A stretch of 64,000 bases of DNA from the NCBI GenBank assembly GCA_900457075.1, contig UGYN01000002.1:5580001-5644000 (forward strand). Direction: 5' to 3'. Below the pieces are notes generated by a model that saw only the letters and a program-made list of their open reading frames with translations, was not told the DNA's origin and did not search any database. Numbering within the stretch: the stretch's first letter is position 1; every line of letters begins with the position of its first letter. Of the stretch, positions 54,367-63,967 are shown piece by piece. The DNA comes from Serratia quinivorans (GTDB taxonomy: Bacteria; Pseudomonadota; Gammaproteobacteria; Enterobacterales; Enterobacteriaceae). The translations under genes and the position numbers were made by a program.

Positions 54367-55806
54367 AAAATGCCTTAGCTCAAGCCGATCATGCGGTCGA
54401 AGCCCTGCGCGCTCAGCGTCAGGATCTCTACTACCCGCGCTTTCATCTGGCCCCGGCCGCCGGCTGGATCAACGATCCCAACGGCCTGGTGTGTATTAAC
54501 GGCGTTTATCACGCTTTCTACCAGCACCACCCTTACGACCAGAACTGGGGGGCCAATGCACTGGGGCCATGCCACCAGCCGGGATCTGGCGCACTGGCAG
54601 CACCAGCCGATCGCTCTGGCCCCCGGTGACGACTATGACAAGGACGGCTGTTTCTCCGGCTGCGCAGTAGATGATAACGGCGTACTGACGCTGCTCTATA
54701 CCGGCCACGTCTGGCTGGGTAAAGCAGGCGATGACGATCAGGTGCGCGAGGTTCAGTGCCTGGCCACCAGCGAGGATGGGATCCATTTTGTTAAACACGG
54801 GCCGGTGCTGTTGCCGCCGGAAGGCATTCAACACTTTCGCGATCCGAAAGTCTGGCGCGCCGGTGACTGCTGGTGGATGGTGGTCGGTGCCAAAGAGAAC
54901 GGGCTGGGACAGGCGCGCCTTTATCACTCCAGCGACCTGCGCGACTGGCAGTTTGACCGCGTGCTGAGCGGAGCGCAAACGCTGAGTCAGGGCTTTATGT
55001 GGGAGTGCCCGGACTTCTTCCCGCTGGGCGAAAAACAGGTTCTGTTGTTTTCACCACAGGGGCTGGCGGCCCAGGGTTACCGGAATCGCAACCGCTTCCA
55101 GAGTGGCTATTTGCTCGGCCACTGGCAGCCGGGTGAGGATTTTGGCGTCACACGGCCCTTCTGTGAGCTGGACAGCGGGCACGATTTCTATGCGCCGCAA
55201 AGCTTCACCGCCGCCGATGGCCGTCGCATGCTGTTCGCCTGGATGGACATGTGGGAATCTCCGATGCCGAGTAAAGCGCACGGCTGGGCCGGTGCACTGA
55301 CCCTGCCGCGTGAATTGACGCTGGCAACCGATGGCAATGTACTGATGAACCCGGCGCGGGAGCTGACGGCGTTGCGCGGTCAGCAACATTCGTTTGCCGC
55401 GGTCACATTGAGCAACCAACGGCAAGCTCTGGACGGCGAAGTGCAAGAATTGGCGCTGACGCTGAACCTGGCCAACAGCAATGCCGAGCGCTATGGCATC
55501 ACTATCGGCAAAGCGGCAAGGCTGTACGTCGACAATCAGGCCCATCGCCTGGTGTTAGAGCGGTTTAGTGAGGAGCCAGGGCTGTGCGGTTGTCGCAGCG
55601 TTCCCCTACCGGAGGGGGACGAACTTTCGTTGCGAGTCTTTATTGATCGTTCATCGCTGGAGGTGTTCGTCAATCAGGGTGTGGCCTGTCTGACCAGCCG
55701 CATCTACCCGGCCGACGGTCAGCGCGGCGTTAGCCTGTTTGCCGAAGGCGGACAGGCGCAGTTTGCTGCATCACAGGGCTGGGAACTGGAAAGTATCTGG
55801 GACTGA
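54363..55806 (+). CDS. cscA: Intracellular sucrose hydrolase (GH32 invertase) CscA (one frameshift)
   Basis: Glycoside hydrolase family 32. The nucleophile motif WINDPNG (about residue 37), the stabiliser FRDP and the acid/base ECP (MWECPDFF) are all present, with a C-terminal beta-sandwich ([18 protein letters not shown]). An extra G in the run 54547-54552 breaks the frame; repaired, [19 protein letters not shown] reads through, giving 480 residues. No signal peptide, so it hydrolyses sucrose after CscB import. No fructokinase gene is in this locus. Confidence 0.9.
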
Positions 55807-56042
55807 CCTTTTTTTACAGGCTATTGGGAATGTCCGCTATTAGGGAGAGCGTGCCGATGGGGTCGTAGCGGCTTGTCCGCCGACCAATTTGCCGGGAGCA
55901 AATTGGAACGACTTCCAGTCGGCCCGTAGGGTGGGACACATGGATGTGTCCCATAATGGCCCCTCGGTGCGCTAGGCCCGGGTATCTCAGCCTTAAAGGC
56001 AACTTAGAATCTGACAAGGCACATATAGCGCGCCCTGATTGA
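55807..56042. repeat. Structured intergenic element between cscA and cscR
   Basis: 236 nt without a gene. It contains two perfect palindromes: CCAATTTGC-CGGGA-GCAAATTGG (55884-55906), itself enclosed by GCCGAC (55879) and GTCGGC (55918-55923), and TGGGACACAT-GG-ATGTGTCCCA (55932-55953). The density of complementary segments suggests a folded RNA or a dispersed intergenic repeat of the REP/ERIC type; family not identified. Confidence 0.5.
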
Positions 56043-57044
56043 TTAAAGTGATTCGCGCAGCAGCAGCGGGCAAGCCACTTTTCGCGTCTCCCGGTGATCC
56101 AGCTGATTAATCAGGTGCAGCGCCGCCTGGCGGCCCAATTCGTAGTGCGGCAGTTGTACCGTGGTCAGCGGCGGCAGGAACAGTTGACCAATGCCGACCA
56201 TATTGTCATAGCCCAGCACCCCGACCTGCTGGGGGATTTTCCAGCCCTGTGCCAACAGCACCTGGTAGACCATAAACGCCACCCGATCGTTGCCGCACAC
56301 CACCACATCGCAATCGCGCTGCCCCGGCGAGAAATGTCGTTGCAGCAGTTCCACGCTGTCGCGGTAGTGCTCGTCGCCGTCGGTCAGATCAAGATGATAT
56401 TGCCGCAACTGCTCAACGTCGCCACCGGCCTCACGCCAGGCTCGCTCCAGCCCACGACGGCGCAACCCGGCCGCCAGGGTATTTTCCGGCAGGTGAATGC
56501 ACAGCGGCGCACGATACCCTTTGGCGATCAGTGTACGCATGGCATCGTACTGCCCCTGCTCATCATCGGGGATGTAGCTGGCAACCGCATGTTCCGGGCA
56601 GACGCAATTGGCCAGCACCAGTTTTTTATCCAGCAATTTGGCAGGCAGACTCACCTGGCGCAGCCCCATGGTGGTGAAGATCACCCCGTCCGGCCGATGC
56701 GCCAGCAGCAAATCGATGGTGTGCTCCGCGCTGTCATCGGCGAACAGGTTGACGACAAAACTGTTCCAGCCGTGTTCACGCGCGGTTTTTTCAATCGACA
56801 GGATCATGTCAACCGAGAAAGGGGTGGTCGCGGTATCCAGCGCCAGCACGCCGAGGGTTTGCACCCGGCTGCTGTCACCGCGAATACGCCGCGCCGCGAG
56901 ATCGGGCACGTAATCGAGTTGGTCAATTGCCAGCTTAACGCGTTGGTAGGTGTCCGGCCGCAGCTTATCGGGCTCGTTGATGGCGCGGGATACCGTCATT
57001 AACGATACCCCGGCAAGTTTGGCAACGTCTTTCAGCGAGGCCAT
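56043..57044 (-). CDS. cscR: LacI-family sucrose operon repressor CscR
   Basis: 333-residue repressor. HTH and hinge: SLKDVAKLAGVSLMTVSRAI, then YVPDLAARRIRG. The core shares long conserved stretches with E. coli CscR (DTATTPFSVDMILSIE, LLAHRPDGVIFTTMGLRQVS, GNDRVAFMVYQVLLAQGWKI, FLPPLTTVQLPHYELGR). It faces the cscBA unit and would act on the twin GTTAACGTTAAC sites. Confidence 0.93.
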   Translation of the reverse strand: MASLKDVAKLAGVSLMTVSRAINEPDKLRPDTYQRVKLAIDQLDYVPDLAARRIRGDSSRVQTLGVLALDTATTPFSVDMILSIEKTAREHGWNSFVVNLFADDSAEHTIDLLLAHRPDGVIFTTMGLRQVSLPAKLLDKKLVLANCVCPEHAVASYIPDDEQGQYDAMRTLIAKGYRAPLCIHLPENTLAAGLRRRGLERAWREAGGDVEQLRQYHLDLTDGDEHYRDSVELLQRHFSPGQRDCDVVVCGNDRVAFMVYQVLLAQGWKIPQQVGVLGYDNMVGIGQLFLPPLTTVQLPHYELGRQAALHLINQLDHRETRKVACPLLLRESL

Positions 57045-57111
57045 GCGCCCTTCTCTGTGTCGGATAGAAAACCAGATGATCCCACAACTTAGCGCCGGAC
57101 TCTAGCCCACT

Positions 57112-57678
57112 TTAGCCGGGTGTGATGTCGGCCCACAGAATAACGCTATCCTCCACCAGCGGCGTCAGTGAACCGGAGTGCTCACCTGCCGCCCACCAGC
57201 ACCCTTCACGCACTGCCAAAGTGACACCGTCACCCAGCACCCAATTGCCCTGCAACACGTACAACACGCCCGCATGTTGCGCCGGTAACCTGGTTGCCGC
57301 TGTTACGCGCTGCACCCTGGCAGCCCAGCGCCCACGCCGGGTCATAATATTGAAATCCTGACTGCTGCCCCCCAGCAAGGTCGCCTGCAGTGCCACATCG
57401 CCAGAGAAAGAGAACGGCTCGCCGACCTGTGACAGGTGATGATCAATCTGCCCTTCGCTGAACAGGTGGACACCGTCACCTTCCAGCAGCGTGATAGAAC
57501 GATCTATGCCGCTGAACGCCGAAAACGGGCCGTCCTGCGCGATGGTGGCGATACTGGCGCGCCAGTCAAAGTCCTGAGCCCCCGGCGGCCAGCAGGCAAT
57601 CTCGCGGGTTTCCCCGCCGCCATTGCGCCACGGCGTGACCGGCAGTGCAGCAAAATCAAAACGCGTCAGGCTCATCAT
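57112..57678 (-). CDS. hutD: HutD family protein (histidine utilisation)
   Basis: 188-residue cupin-fold protein of the HutD/Ves group: FAALPVTPWRNGGGETREIA and the ISTLLEGDGV-like SITLLEGDGVHLF segment. HutD proteins are found in hut operons and are thought to govern pathway levels by binding an intermediate such as formylglutamate. Its start overlaps the hutF stop, so hutF and hutD are translationally coupled. Confidence 0.9.
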   Translation of the reverse strand: MMSLTRFDFAALPVTPWRNGGGETREIACWPPGAQDFDWRASIATIAQDGPFSAFSGIDRSITLLEGDGVHLFSEGQIDHHLSQVGEPFSFSGDVALQATLLGGSSQDFNIMTRRGRWAARVQRVTAATRLPAQHAGVLYVLQGNWVLGDGVTLAVREGCWWAAGEHSGSLTPLVEDSVILWADITPG

Positions 57679-59045
57679 GCCTCCTGCTGGAAGGTTTTCA
57701 GCACCTGCAAGAACTCCGTGCTGCTCTGTTGCTGTAACGCGTGACGCCCCTGGTCGATCACCTGACGACCGCCGACAAAGACGTCGCGAATTTGTTCTTT
57801 ACCCCCGGCAAACAACCAGCGATTCAGAATGGAGGCATCCGGTGCGGCGGCCAGGTAAGGATCGTCACCGTCCAGCACCAGCCAGTCGGCACGGTAGCCG
57901 CTTTGCAAACGACCGATCGGCGCGCCACAGGCCTGTGCCCCACCCTGCAGGGCCTGCTGATAAAGCACGTCAGCCACCGCAGGCTGCTCCGGCGTGGTCA
58001 GGCGGTTGCGCCGCTGGTCACGCAGGCGCTGGCCGTATTCGAACCAGCGCAGCTCCTCTACCACGTTGAGCGATACATGGCTGTCGGAACCAATGCCCCA
58101 ACGGCCCTGATGTTGCAGATAAGCGTCACCGGGGAAAATACCGTCGCCCAGATTGGCTTCGGTGGTCAGGCACAGGCCCGCCACCGCCTTGCTGCGCGCC
58201 AACTGCTCGAGCTCGTCGCGATCAAGGTGGGTAGCGTGCACCAGACACCAGCGGCTATCCACCGGCAGGTGCTCATACAACCAGGCCACCGGACGACGAC
58301 TGCTCCAGGCCAGGCAGTCATTAACTTCTTTTTGCTGCTCGGCGATATGGATATGCACCGGCAGCGTTTGATCGGATGCCGCCAGGATCTGCTGCATCTG
58401 GCCCAGTTCCACCGCACGCAGCGAATGGAAACACAAGCCCTGGTTCTGCAGGGGCTGATCAACCAATTGACGTGCGATCACCTGCTGCTGTTCCAGATAG
58501 CCGTCCGCATCCTGAATAAAACGTCTTTGCCCCGGCTGGGCAGGCTGGCCGCCGAACCCGGCGTAGCTGTACAGCACCGGCAACAGCGTCATACCGATCC
58601 CCGCCTGCGCCGCCGCCTGACTGAGCCGACCGGTCATTTCGCCGCGATCGGCATAAGGATTGCCGTCGGCACCATGATGCAGATAGTGGAACTCTGCCAC
58701 CTGGGTGTATCCGCCTTTCAGCATTTCGATATACAGTTGGCGTGCAATGACCTCGACCTGCTCCGGCGTCAACCGCTGTACCAGGCGGTACATCAGATCG
58801 CGCCAGGTCCAGAAACTGTCCTGCGGATTGCCCGCCACCTCCGCCAACCCGGCCATCGCACGCTGAAAGGCGTGAGAATGAAGATTTGGCATACCCGGCA
58901 CTACGTCGCCGTGCAGTCGGGTGCAGCCCTCAGGATCGGCATCGGCAGTCACCTGGGTCAGGTGACCTTGCGCATTAACGTCCAACCGAACGTTATGCGC
59001 CCAGCCTTCAGGAAGCAGAGCGCGTGAGGCAAAATAAGCAGGCAT
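57675..59045 (-). CDS. hutF: Formimidoylglutamate deiminase
   Basis: 456-residue amidohydrolase converting N-formimidoylglutamate to N-formylglutamate and ammonia. Metal-binding residues: GMPNLHSHAFQRAMAG, HIHIAEQQKEVNDC, LVHATHLDRDE and GIGSDSHVSLN. Together with HutG (deformylase) this defines the five-step histidine pathway of pseudomonads. Divergent from hutC across a 177-nt operator region. Confidence 0.94.
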   Translation of the reverse strand: MPAYFASRALLPEGWAHNVRLDVNAQGHLTQVTADADPEGCTRLHGDVVPGMPNLHSHAFQRAMAGLAEVAGNPQDSFWTWRDLMYRLVQRLTPEQVEVIARQLYIEMLKGGYTQVAEFHYLHHGADGNPYADRGEMTGRLSQAAAQAGIGMTLLPVLYSYAGFGGQPAQPGQRRFIQDADGYLEQQQVIARQLVDQPLQNQGLCFHSLRAVELGQMQQILAASDQTLPVHIHIAEQQKEVNDCLAWSSRRPVAWLYEHLPVDSRWCLVHATHLDRDELEQLARSKAVAGLCLTTEANLGDGIFPGDAYLQHQGRWGIGSDSHVSLNVVEELRWFEYGQRLRDQRRNRLTTPEQPAVADVLYQQALQGGAQACGAPIGRLQSGYRADWLVLDGDDPYLAAAPDASILNRWLFAGGKEQIRDVFVGGRQVIDQGRHALQQQSSTEFLQVLKTFQQEA

Positions 59046-59146
59046 GGCAGAATTCCACTGTTAGTGTAAAGACTAATAACGCGCGATAATCGCGCATCCG
59101 AAAAATGCACTGGCCCATCGCATTGCTGTGGCGAACCGGCCCTTAG

Positions 59147-59165
59147 TTGTATATACATATACATA
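59147..59165. promoter_or_regulatory. HutC operator region between hutF and hutC
   Basis: TTGTATATACAT followed at once by ATACATAC, an overlapping pair of half-palindromes of the form bound by HutC (TTGTATATACAA is the full palindrome found before hutI). Located between the divergent hutF and hutC starts. Confidence 0.65.
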
Positions 59166-59222
59166 CGCCGACACCAACAGTAAACTGGTGTTATTATTTT
59201 TTTATTTGACGAGGTTAACGTC

Positions 59223-59978
59223 TTGGTTGATCAACAGACCGTGCTGCAACTGGCTGCTGCCATGAGCGATACCCCCGCCCCGATCTATCAACGGGTCAAG
59301 CAGGCGATCGTAAACCAAATCCGTGCCGGCCACTGGTTACCGCACCAACGCGTCCCCTCGGAAAGTGAACTGGTGGCCGAGCTTGGCGTCAGTCGCATGA
59401 CCATCAACCGTGCGCTGCGCGAACTGACCACCGAAGGTTTCCTGATCCGCATGCAGGGCGTGGGGACCTTTGTCGCCGAAGCCAAAGCGCACACCGCCCT
59501 GCTGGAAGTGCATAACATCGCCGACGAAATCGCCGCCCGTGGCCACCGCCACAGCAGCAAGATCCTGCAGCTAAAGGCCCGTCCGGCCAGTGAAGAAGAA
59601 GCGCTGGCGCTAGGCATTCAACCCGGCCAGCAGCTGTTCTATTCGCAAATCGTGCATTATGAAAACGACCTGCCGGTGCAGGTGGAAGACCGCTGCGTCA
59701 ATCCTCTGATCGCCCCCGACTACATGCTGCAGGATTTCGATCGCGTCACGCCTTATATCTACCTGACGCAGGCCGCCCCGTTGACCGCAGGCGAGCACAT
59801 CGTGGAAGCCGTGGTACCAACCCATCAGGAGCGCGAACTGCTGCAACTGGAGGACCACGAACCCGGCCTGCTGATCCATCGCCGCACCTGGTCCGGCAAA
59901 ACCGTGGTGACCTCGGCGCGCCTGCTGTACCCCGGCAGCCGCTATCAACTGTTTGGCCGTTTCACCAGCGAAGTCTGA
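59223..59978 (+). CDS. hutC: GntR-family histidine utilisation repressor HutC
   Basis: 251 residues: a GntR wHTH (PIYQRVKQAIVNQIRAGHWL, LPHQRVPSESELVAELGVS, SRMTINRALRELT) and a C-terminal UTRA ligand-binding domain (LALGIQPGQQLFYSQIVH onward), induced by urocanate in known members. The TTG at 59223 has GAGG eight nt upstream; an internal ATG at codon 14 is possible too. It sits between hutFD (divergent) and hutIG. Confidence 0.92.
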   Translation: MVDQQTVLQLAAAMSDTPAPIYQRVKQAIVNQIRAGHWLPHQRVPSESELVAELGVSRMTINRALRELTTEGFLIRMQGVGTFVAEAKAHTALLEVHNIADEIAARGHRHSSKILQLKARPASEEEALALGIQPGQQLFYSQIVHYENDLPVQVEDRCVNPLIAPDYMLQDFDRVTPYIYLTQAAPLTAGEHIVEAVVPTHQERELLQLEDHEPGLLIHRRTWSGKTVVTSARLLYPGSRYQLFGRFTSEV

Positions 59979-59984
59979 CCCCGG

Positions 59985-60005
59985 CGGGTGCTGCTTTGGC
60001 ACCCG
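59985..60005 (+). terminator. Hairpin after hutC
   Basis: CGGGTGC / GCACCCG with a seven-base loop, seven nt after the stop. The T-tract is weak, so read-through into hutIG is possible. Confidence 0.5.
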
Positions 60006-60089
60006 TCCTTCCACAACGATCACATCCCGATAACAAATTTTTATCCCGCCTCTTGTGACAACTCAATGAATGCGCTAGGTTGTTTTTAA

Positions 60090-60101
60090 TTGTATATACA
60101 A
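60090..60101. promoter_or_regulatory. HutC operator before hutI
   Basis: TTGTATATACAA, a perfect 12-bp palindrome 35 nt before the hutI start, matching the half-conserved sites in the hutF-hutC gap. Confidence 0.75.
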
Positions 60102-60136
60102 CCATGTGGGAGCCAAGGCTCCGGCGGAGAAAAGCC

Positions 60137-61360
60137 ATGACTTCTGAGATTCACTGCGACAGCCTGTGGTACGGGGCCGATATCGTCACCATGCGCGACG
60201 GCAAGTATCACACCCTCAGCAACGGCGCGATCGCCACGCGTGACGGCAAAATTGTCTGGCTGGGCGAATATGACGCGCTGCCGGCGACGCTGACCGCAGA
60301 TGAAAGGGTAAAATTCGACGGCGGCATCATCACGCCAGGCTTTATCGATTGCCACACCCATCTGGTATTCGGCGGCAACCGCAGCGCAGAGTTCGAACAG
60401 CGCCTGAACGGCGTGAGCTATGCCGAGATCGCCGCTCAGGGCGGCGGCATCATTTCCACGGTCAAGGCCACCCGCGATGCCGACGAAGAACGGTTACTGG
60501 AACAGGCTCTGTTCCGACTGCGCCCTCTGCTGGCGGAAGGCGTGACCTGCGTCGAGATCAAATCCGGCTATGGACTGACGCCGGAAAGCGAACTGAAAAT
60601 GCTTCGAGTGGCGCGTCGACTGGGCGAACTGCTGCCGGTAGAGGTGAAAACCACCTGCCTGGCGGCGCACGCACTGCCGCCGGAATATGCCAACAGGGCC
60701 GACGACTATATCGATTTGGTGTGCAACACCATTATTCCTCAGGCCGCCGCCGCCGGGCTGGCTGATGCGGTTGACGCCTTTTGTGAACATCTGGCGTTCT
60801 CACCGGCCCAGGTGGCACGGGTGTTTGCCGCCGCAGAAGCCGCCGGACTGCCGGTGAAACTGCATGCCGAACAGCTTTCCGCGCTGGGAGGTAGCGAATT
60901 GGCGGCGCAGCACCATGCGCTTTCCGCCGATCACCTTGAATATGCCACCGAACAGGATGCCCGGGCGATGGGCGACGCCGGTACCGTTGCGGTGCTGTTG
61001 CCGGGCGCTTACTACCTGCTGCGCGAAACCCAATGCCCACCGGTTGATTTATTCCGTAAACACAACGTGGCGATGGCGATTGCCAGCGACGCCAACCCTG
61101 GCACCTCTCCGGCACTGTCGCTGCGCCTGATGATCAACATGGCCTGTACGCTGTTCCGTCTGACACCGGAAGAAGCTCTGGCAGGCGTAACGACCCACGC
61201 GGCGAAAGCGCTGGGCCTGCAGGCGAGCCACGGCACGCTGGAAACCGGCAAGGTGGCCGACTTTATACACTGGCCGCTGTCGCGACCGGCTGAACTGGCT
61301 TATTGGTTGGGTGGACAACTGCCCTGCACGGTGATTTTCCGAGGAGAAATACGTCAATGA
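60137..61360 (+). CDS. hutI: Imidazolonepropionase
   Basis: 407-residue amidohydrolase opening imidazolone-propionate to formimidoylglutamate. Zinc ligands: [22 protein letters not shown] and [10 protein letters not shown]. Other conserved sites: [14 protein letters not shown] and [14 protein letters not shown] 60137 is chosen because it begins the conserved N-terminus and leaves the HutC operator outside the gene; the longer frame from 60080 covers the operator. Confidence 0.95.
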   Translation: MTSEIHCDSLWYGADIVTMRDGKYHTLSNGAIATRDGKIVWLGEYDALPATLTADERVKFDGGIITPGFIDCHTHLVFGGNRSAEFEQRLNGVSYAEIAAQGGGIISTVKATRDADEERLLEQALFRLRPLLAEGVTCVEIKSGYGLTPESELKMLRVARRLGELLPVEVKTTCLAAHALPPEYANRADDYIDLVCNTIIPQAAAAGLADAVDAFCEHLAFSPAQVARVFAAAEAAGLPVKLHAEQLSALGGSELAAQHHALSADHLEYATEQDARAMGDAGTVAVLLPGAYYLLRETQCPPVDLFRKHNVAMAIASDANPGTSPALSLRLMINMACTLFRLTPEEALAGVTTHAAKALGLQASHGTLETGKVADFIHWPLSRPAELAYWLGGQLPCTVIFRGEIRQ

Positions 61361-62160
61361 CCATTCGCGATCCTTTTGATTTCCATGCCGGCAGCCTGCC
61401 GCTGCTGATCAGCATTCCCCACGCCGGGACCCGGCTCACTCCGGCGGTTGAGGCCGGTTTAACCGAGGATGCACGGCCGCTGCCCGACACTGACTGGCAT
61501 ATCCCTCAGTTATATGATTTTGCCCGTGCGATGGGTGCCAGCGTGCTGGTCGGCAATTACTCGCGCTTTGTCATTGACCTGAACCGCCCGGCGGACGATA
61601 AACCGCTGTATACCACCGCCACCACCGGCCTGTACCCTGACGTGCTGTTTGACGGCCGTCCGAGTTTTAAGCCGGGCAAGGCACCTTCTGACCAGGAACG
61701 GGCCGACTATCTGCAGCAGATCTGGCAGCCGTATCACCAGCAGTTGCAAGACGAACTGGCGCGGTTAAAGGCTAAACACGGCTACGCGCTGCTGTTTGAT
61801 GCGCACTCTATCGCCTCGGTGATCCCACGTTTATTCGACGGTAAACTGCCGGATCTCAATCTGGGTACCAACGGTGGCGAAAGTTGCGCCCCGGCGCTGA
61901 GCGACCGTCTGGTTGCCTGTTGTGAACAACAACAGCAATTCACCCACGTGCTTAACGGCCGCTTCAAGGGTGGGTATATCACTCGCGCTTATGGACAACC
62001 GCACCAGCAGCAGCATGCGATCCAACTGGAGTTGGCGCAGGTGAACTACATGTCCGAACAGTATCCCTTTGCCTTTGACCCACAGCGCGCCGCTTCCCTG
62101 CAACGCCTGCTGAAACAAATGATCGACAGCCTGCTGTCCTGGGGTGGCCAGCCGCGCTAA
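61357..62160 (+). CDS. hutG: N-formylglutamate deformylase
   Basis: 267-residue N-formylglutamate amidohydrolase (FGase family), last step to glutamate plus formate. Conserved [53 protein letters not shown] and GGYITRAYG. The start overlaps the hutI stop (ATGA) and GAGGAG precedes it. This is the formyl type, not the formimidoylglutamase found in Klebsiella, consistent with hutF. Confidence 0.92.
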   Translation: MTIRDPFDFHAGSLPLLISIPHAGTRLTPAVEAGLTEDARPLPDTDWHIPQLYDFARAMGASVLVGNYSRFVIDLNRPADDKPLYTTATTGLYPDVLFDGRPSFKPGKAPSDQERADYLQQIWQPYHQQLQDELARLKAKHGYALLFDAHSIASVIPRLFDGKLPDLNLGTNGGESCAPALSDRLVACCEQQQQFTHVLNGRFKGGYITRAYGQPHQQQHAIQLELAQVNYMSEQYPFAFDPQRAASLQRLLKQMIDSLLSWGGQPR

Positions 62161-62175
62161 CCCTTTTCGTCCCTG

Positions 62176-62202
62176 CTGCGGGGCCAGGTTATGGCCCCGC
62201 AG
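62176..62202 (+). terminator. Hairpin after hutG
   Basis: Perfect 10-bp stem CTGCGGGGCC / GGCCCCGCAG with loop AGGTTAT, 16 nt after the stop. There is no clear T-run. The remaining gap to 62431 holds no supported gene. Confidence 0.6.
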
Positions 62203-62431
62203 CCAGCACGCCCTCTGAACGATATTTCTTAGCCGGCTAATTTTCTGGCGCACTTCTTGCTTCTCTCCCTCCACCGTTTCGATTTGCGTACTGCATCGCA
62301 GTTTTGATCGAAAATCTGCCTATCTGGTCGGAACAGCGCACAAAACAGCGGCACAGGGATTTCGCGGTACGCGACAATCTGGCGAAAAGCCCGCTGAGGC
62401 ACAAATCAGGAACTCACTCTGGAGGCGATGT

Positions 62432-63967
62432 ATGTCCGAAGTCCCACTAAACTGGCGCGCCGCACAGGCATGCGCCGAGCAGTTGCTGGCTGATTGGCAG
62501 CACGACGGCGAGCCCGGCGGTGCCATTACCCTGTTCGACGCCGCACAGGTCCAGGCGTGCGCCAGCGCCGGTCTGGCTGACTTGGCACAAGAAACCCCTT
62601 TTACCGCCGACAGCGTGGTGCGTTATGCGTCGGTGACCAAACATATTTTTGCCGCGCTGGCGCTGAACGCCACCGACAACGCCCTGAACCTGGATGACCG
62701 GCTTGGCGACTTGCTGCCGGAGCTGCAGGCCCCACTGGCGGACGTTACCGTCGGTCAGGCGCTGGATATGACCAGTGGGCTGCCTGACGTGCGTGAAACC
62801 CTCGGGCTGCTGGGCATCTCGGTACATACCCGCAGCGAAGCGCAACCGGTGATGCAGTTCCTTCAGGAGCTTGGCGGGCTGAACTATCCGGCCGGCAGCG
62901 AAATCACCTATACCAATACCGGCTATCGGTTGGTTGAGGCGGCGCTGCAAGCCAAGGGGTATGACTTTAACCATCTGGTGCAGCAACACATCGCCCAGCC
63001 GCTAAAAGTGCAGCTACGGGCGCCAGAGAGCTGGTTTGACGTGGTGCCGGGGCTAACCCCCGGTTACTGGCGTTCAAAACAGGGTTGGCAACTGGCCAGT
63101 GCCGGCCTGCATCTCTCCGCCTCCGGCAGTCTGACCGGCAGCGCCAATGCCCTCACCCGCTGGTTGCAAACGCTGCTGGCCGATCAGGGGCCGGGGCGCG
63201 GCGTGCTGGCGCAACTGAGCGCTCCGCGACATCTCAATCAGGGGCAACTCAGCGCTTACGGGCTGGGGCTGGCGCGAACTCCGCTCGGCAAACATCGTCT
63301 GCTGGGACACGGCGGCTCCCACGCCGGTTACAAAACCTACTTCCTGCTGGCACCCGATAGGCAAGTCGGTGTCGCACTGGTGGCTAACCGCGAGGACTGC
63401 GACAGTTTCGGCATGGCATTGCAGGTGATGGCCACCTTACTGGGCGCAACACTACCGCAACGCAGCTGCGCCATTCCCGATGGCATTTACACCACGGTAG
63501 CCGATCCCTATTGGCTGGAAGTGAAGGACGGTAATGTCGCCTATATGGGGAGCGATGAACCGCTGTATCAGGCCGATGACGGCTACGCGGTCTCGCTTTC
63601 CGCCCATATGCCGATGCGGCTGAAATGGACCGGCGAAGCGGTTGAGGGAGAAGTCTGCCACGTGGAACGCCGTTTCCTGCCGGTCACGGCCAACCGCGAG
63701 TGTCTGAAACACGTGCAGGGTTTGTGGTATCACCCGCAATACCGCACCGCCTTTGAAATTTGCGGTGACCAGGTACACATTGGCGTTGGCCCCGCAGCGC
63801 AGTACGGCACTATCAGCTCACTGGGTCAGGGCCGCATGCTGGTCGAAAGCAGCGACGGCCCGTGGCAGAAGCGTTTTTGCCTGTACTTTCGTGGATATAG
63901 CGTGAATTTGATTGCCAACCGCAGCCGGGTGCTGACCTTTCAGCGTAGCGGTGCCGGTGGCGATTAA
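62432..63967 (+). CDS. S12-family serine peptidase, D-aminopeptidase (DAP)-like
   Basis: 511 residues with a penicillin-binding/beta-lactamase fold. Ser67-Val-Thr-Lys70 (the SxxK motif in RYASVTKHIF), Tyr160-x-Asn162 (TYTNTGY) and a GHGGSHAGY triad motif near residue 290 in place of KTG. Two C-terminal beta-barrel-like domains (about 350-511) are expected for DAP; spacing and length match Ochrobactrum D-aminopeptidase (520 aa, Ser62/Lys65/Tyr153/His287). Such enzymes remove N-terminal D-amino acids. No signal peptide is seen, so it is cytosolic. An ATG with GGAGG seven nt upstream opens it. Confidence 0.8.
   Translation: MSEVPLNWRAAQACAEQLLADWQHDGEPGGAITLFDAAQVQACASAGLADLAQETPFTADSVVRYASVTKHIFAALALNATDNALNLDDRLGDLLPELQAPLADVTVGQALDMTSGLPDVRETLGLLGISVHTRSEAQPVMQFLQELGGLNYPAGSEITYTNTGYRLVEAALQAKGYDFNHLVQQHIAQPLKVQLRAPESWFDVVPGLTPGYWRSKQGWQLASAGLHLSASGSLTGSANALTRWLQTLLADQGPGRGVLAQLSAPRHLNQGQLSAYGLGLARTPLGKHRLLGHGGSHAGYKTYFLLAPDRQVGVALVANREDCDSFGMALQVMATLLGATLPQRSCAIPDGIYTTVADPYWLEVKDGNVAYMGSDEPLYQADDGYAVSLSAHMPMRLKWTGEAVEGEVCHVERRFLPVTANRECLKHVQGLWYHPQYRTAFEICGDQVHIGVGPAAQYGTISSLGQGRMLVESSDGPWQKRFCLYFRGYSVNLIANRSRVLTFQRSGAGGD

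Noticed and set aside
57741..59027. 428-codon open frame on the plus strand
   Set aside because: Antisense to hutF, which has all metal-binding motifs; no ribosome site or family features.
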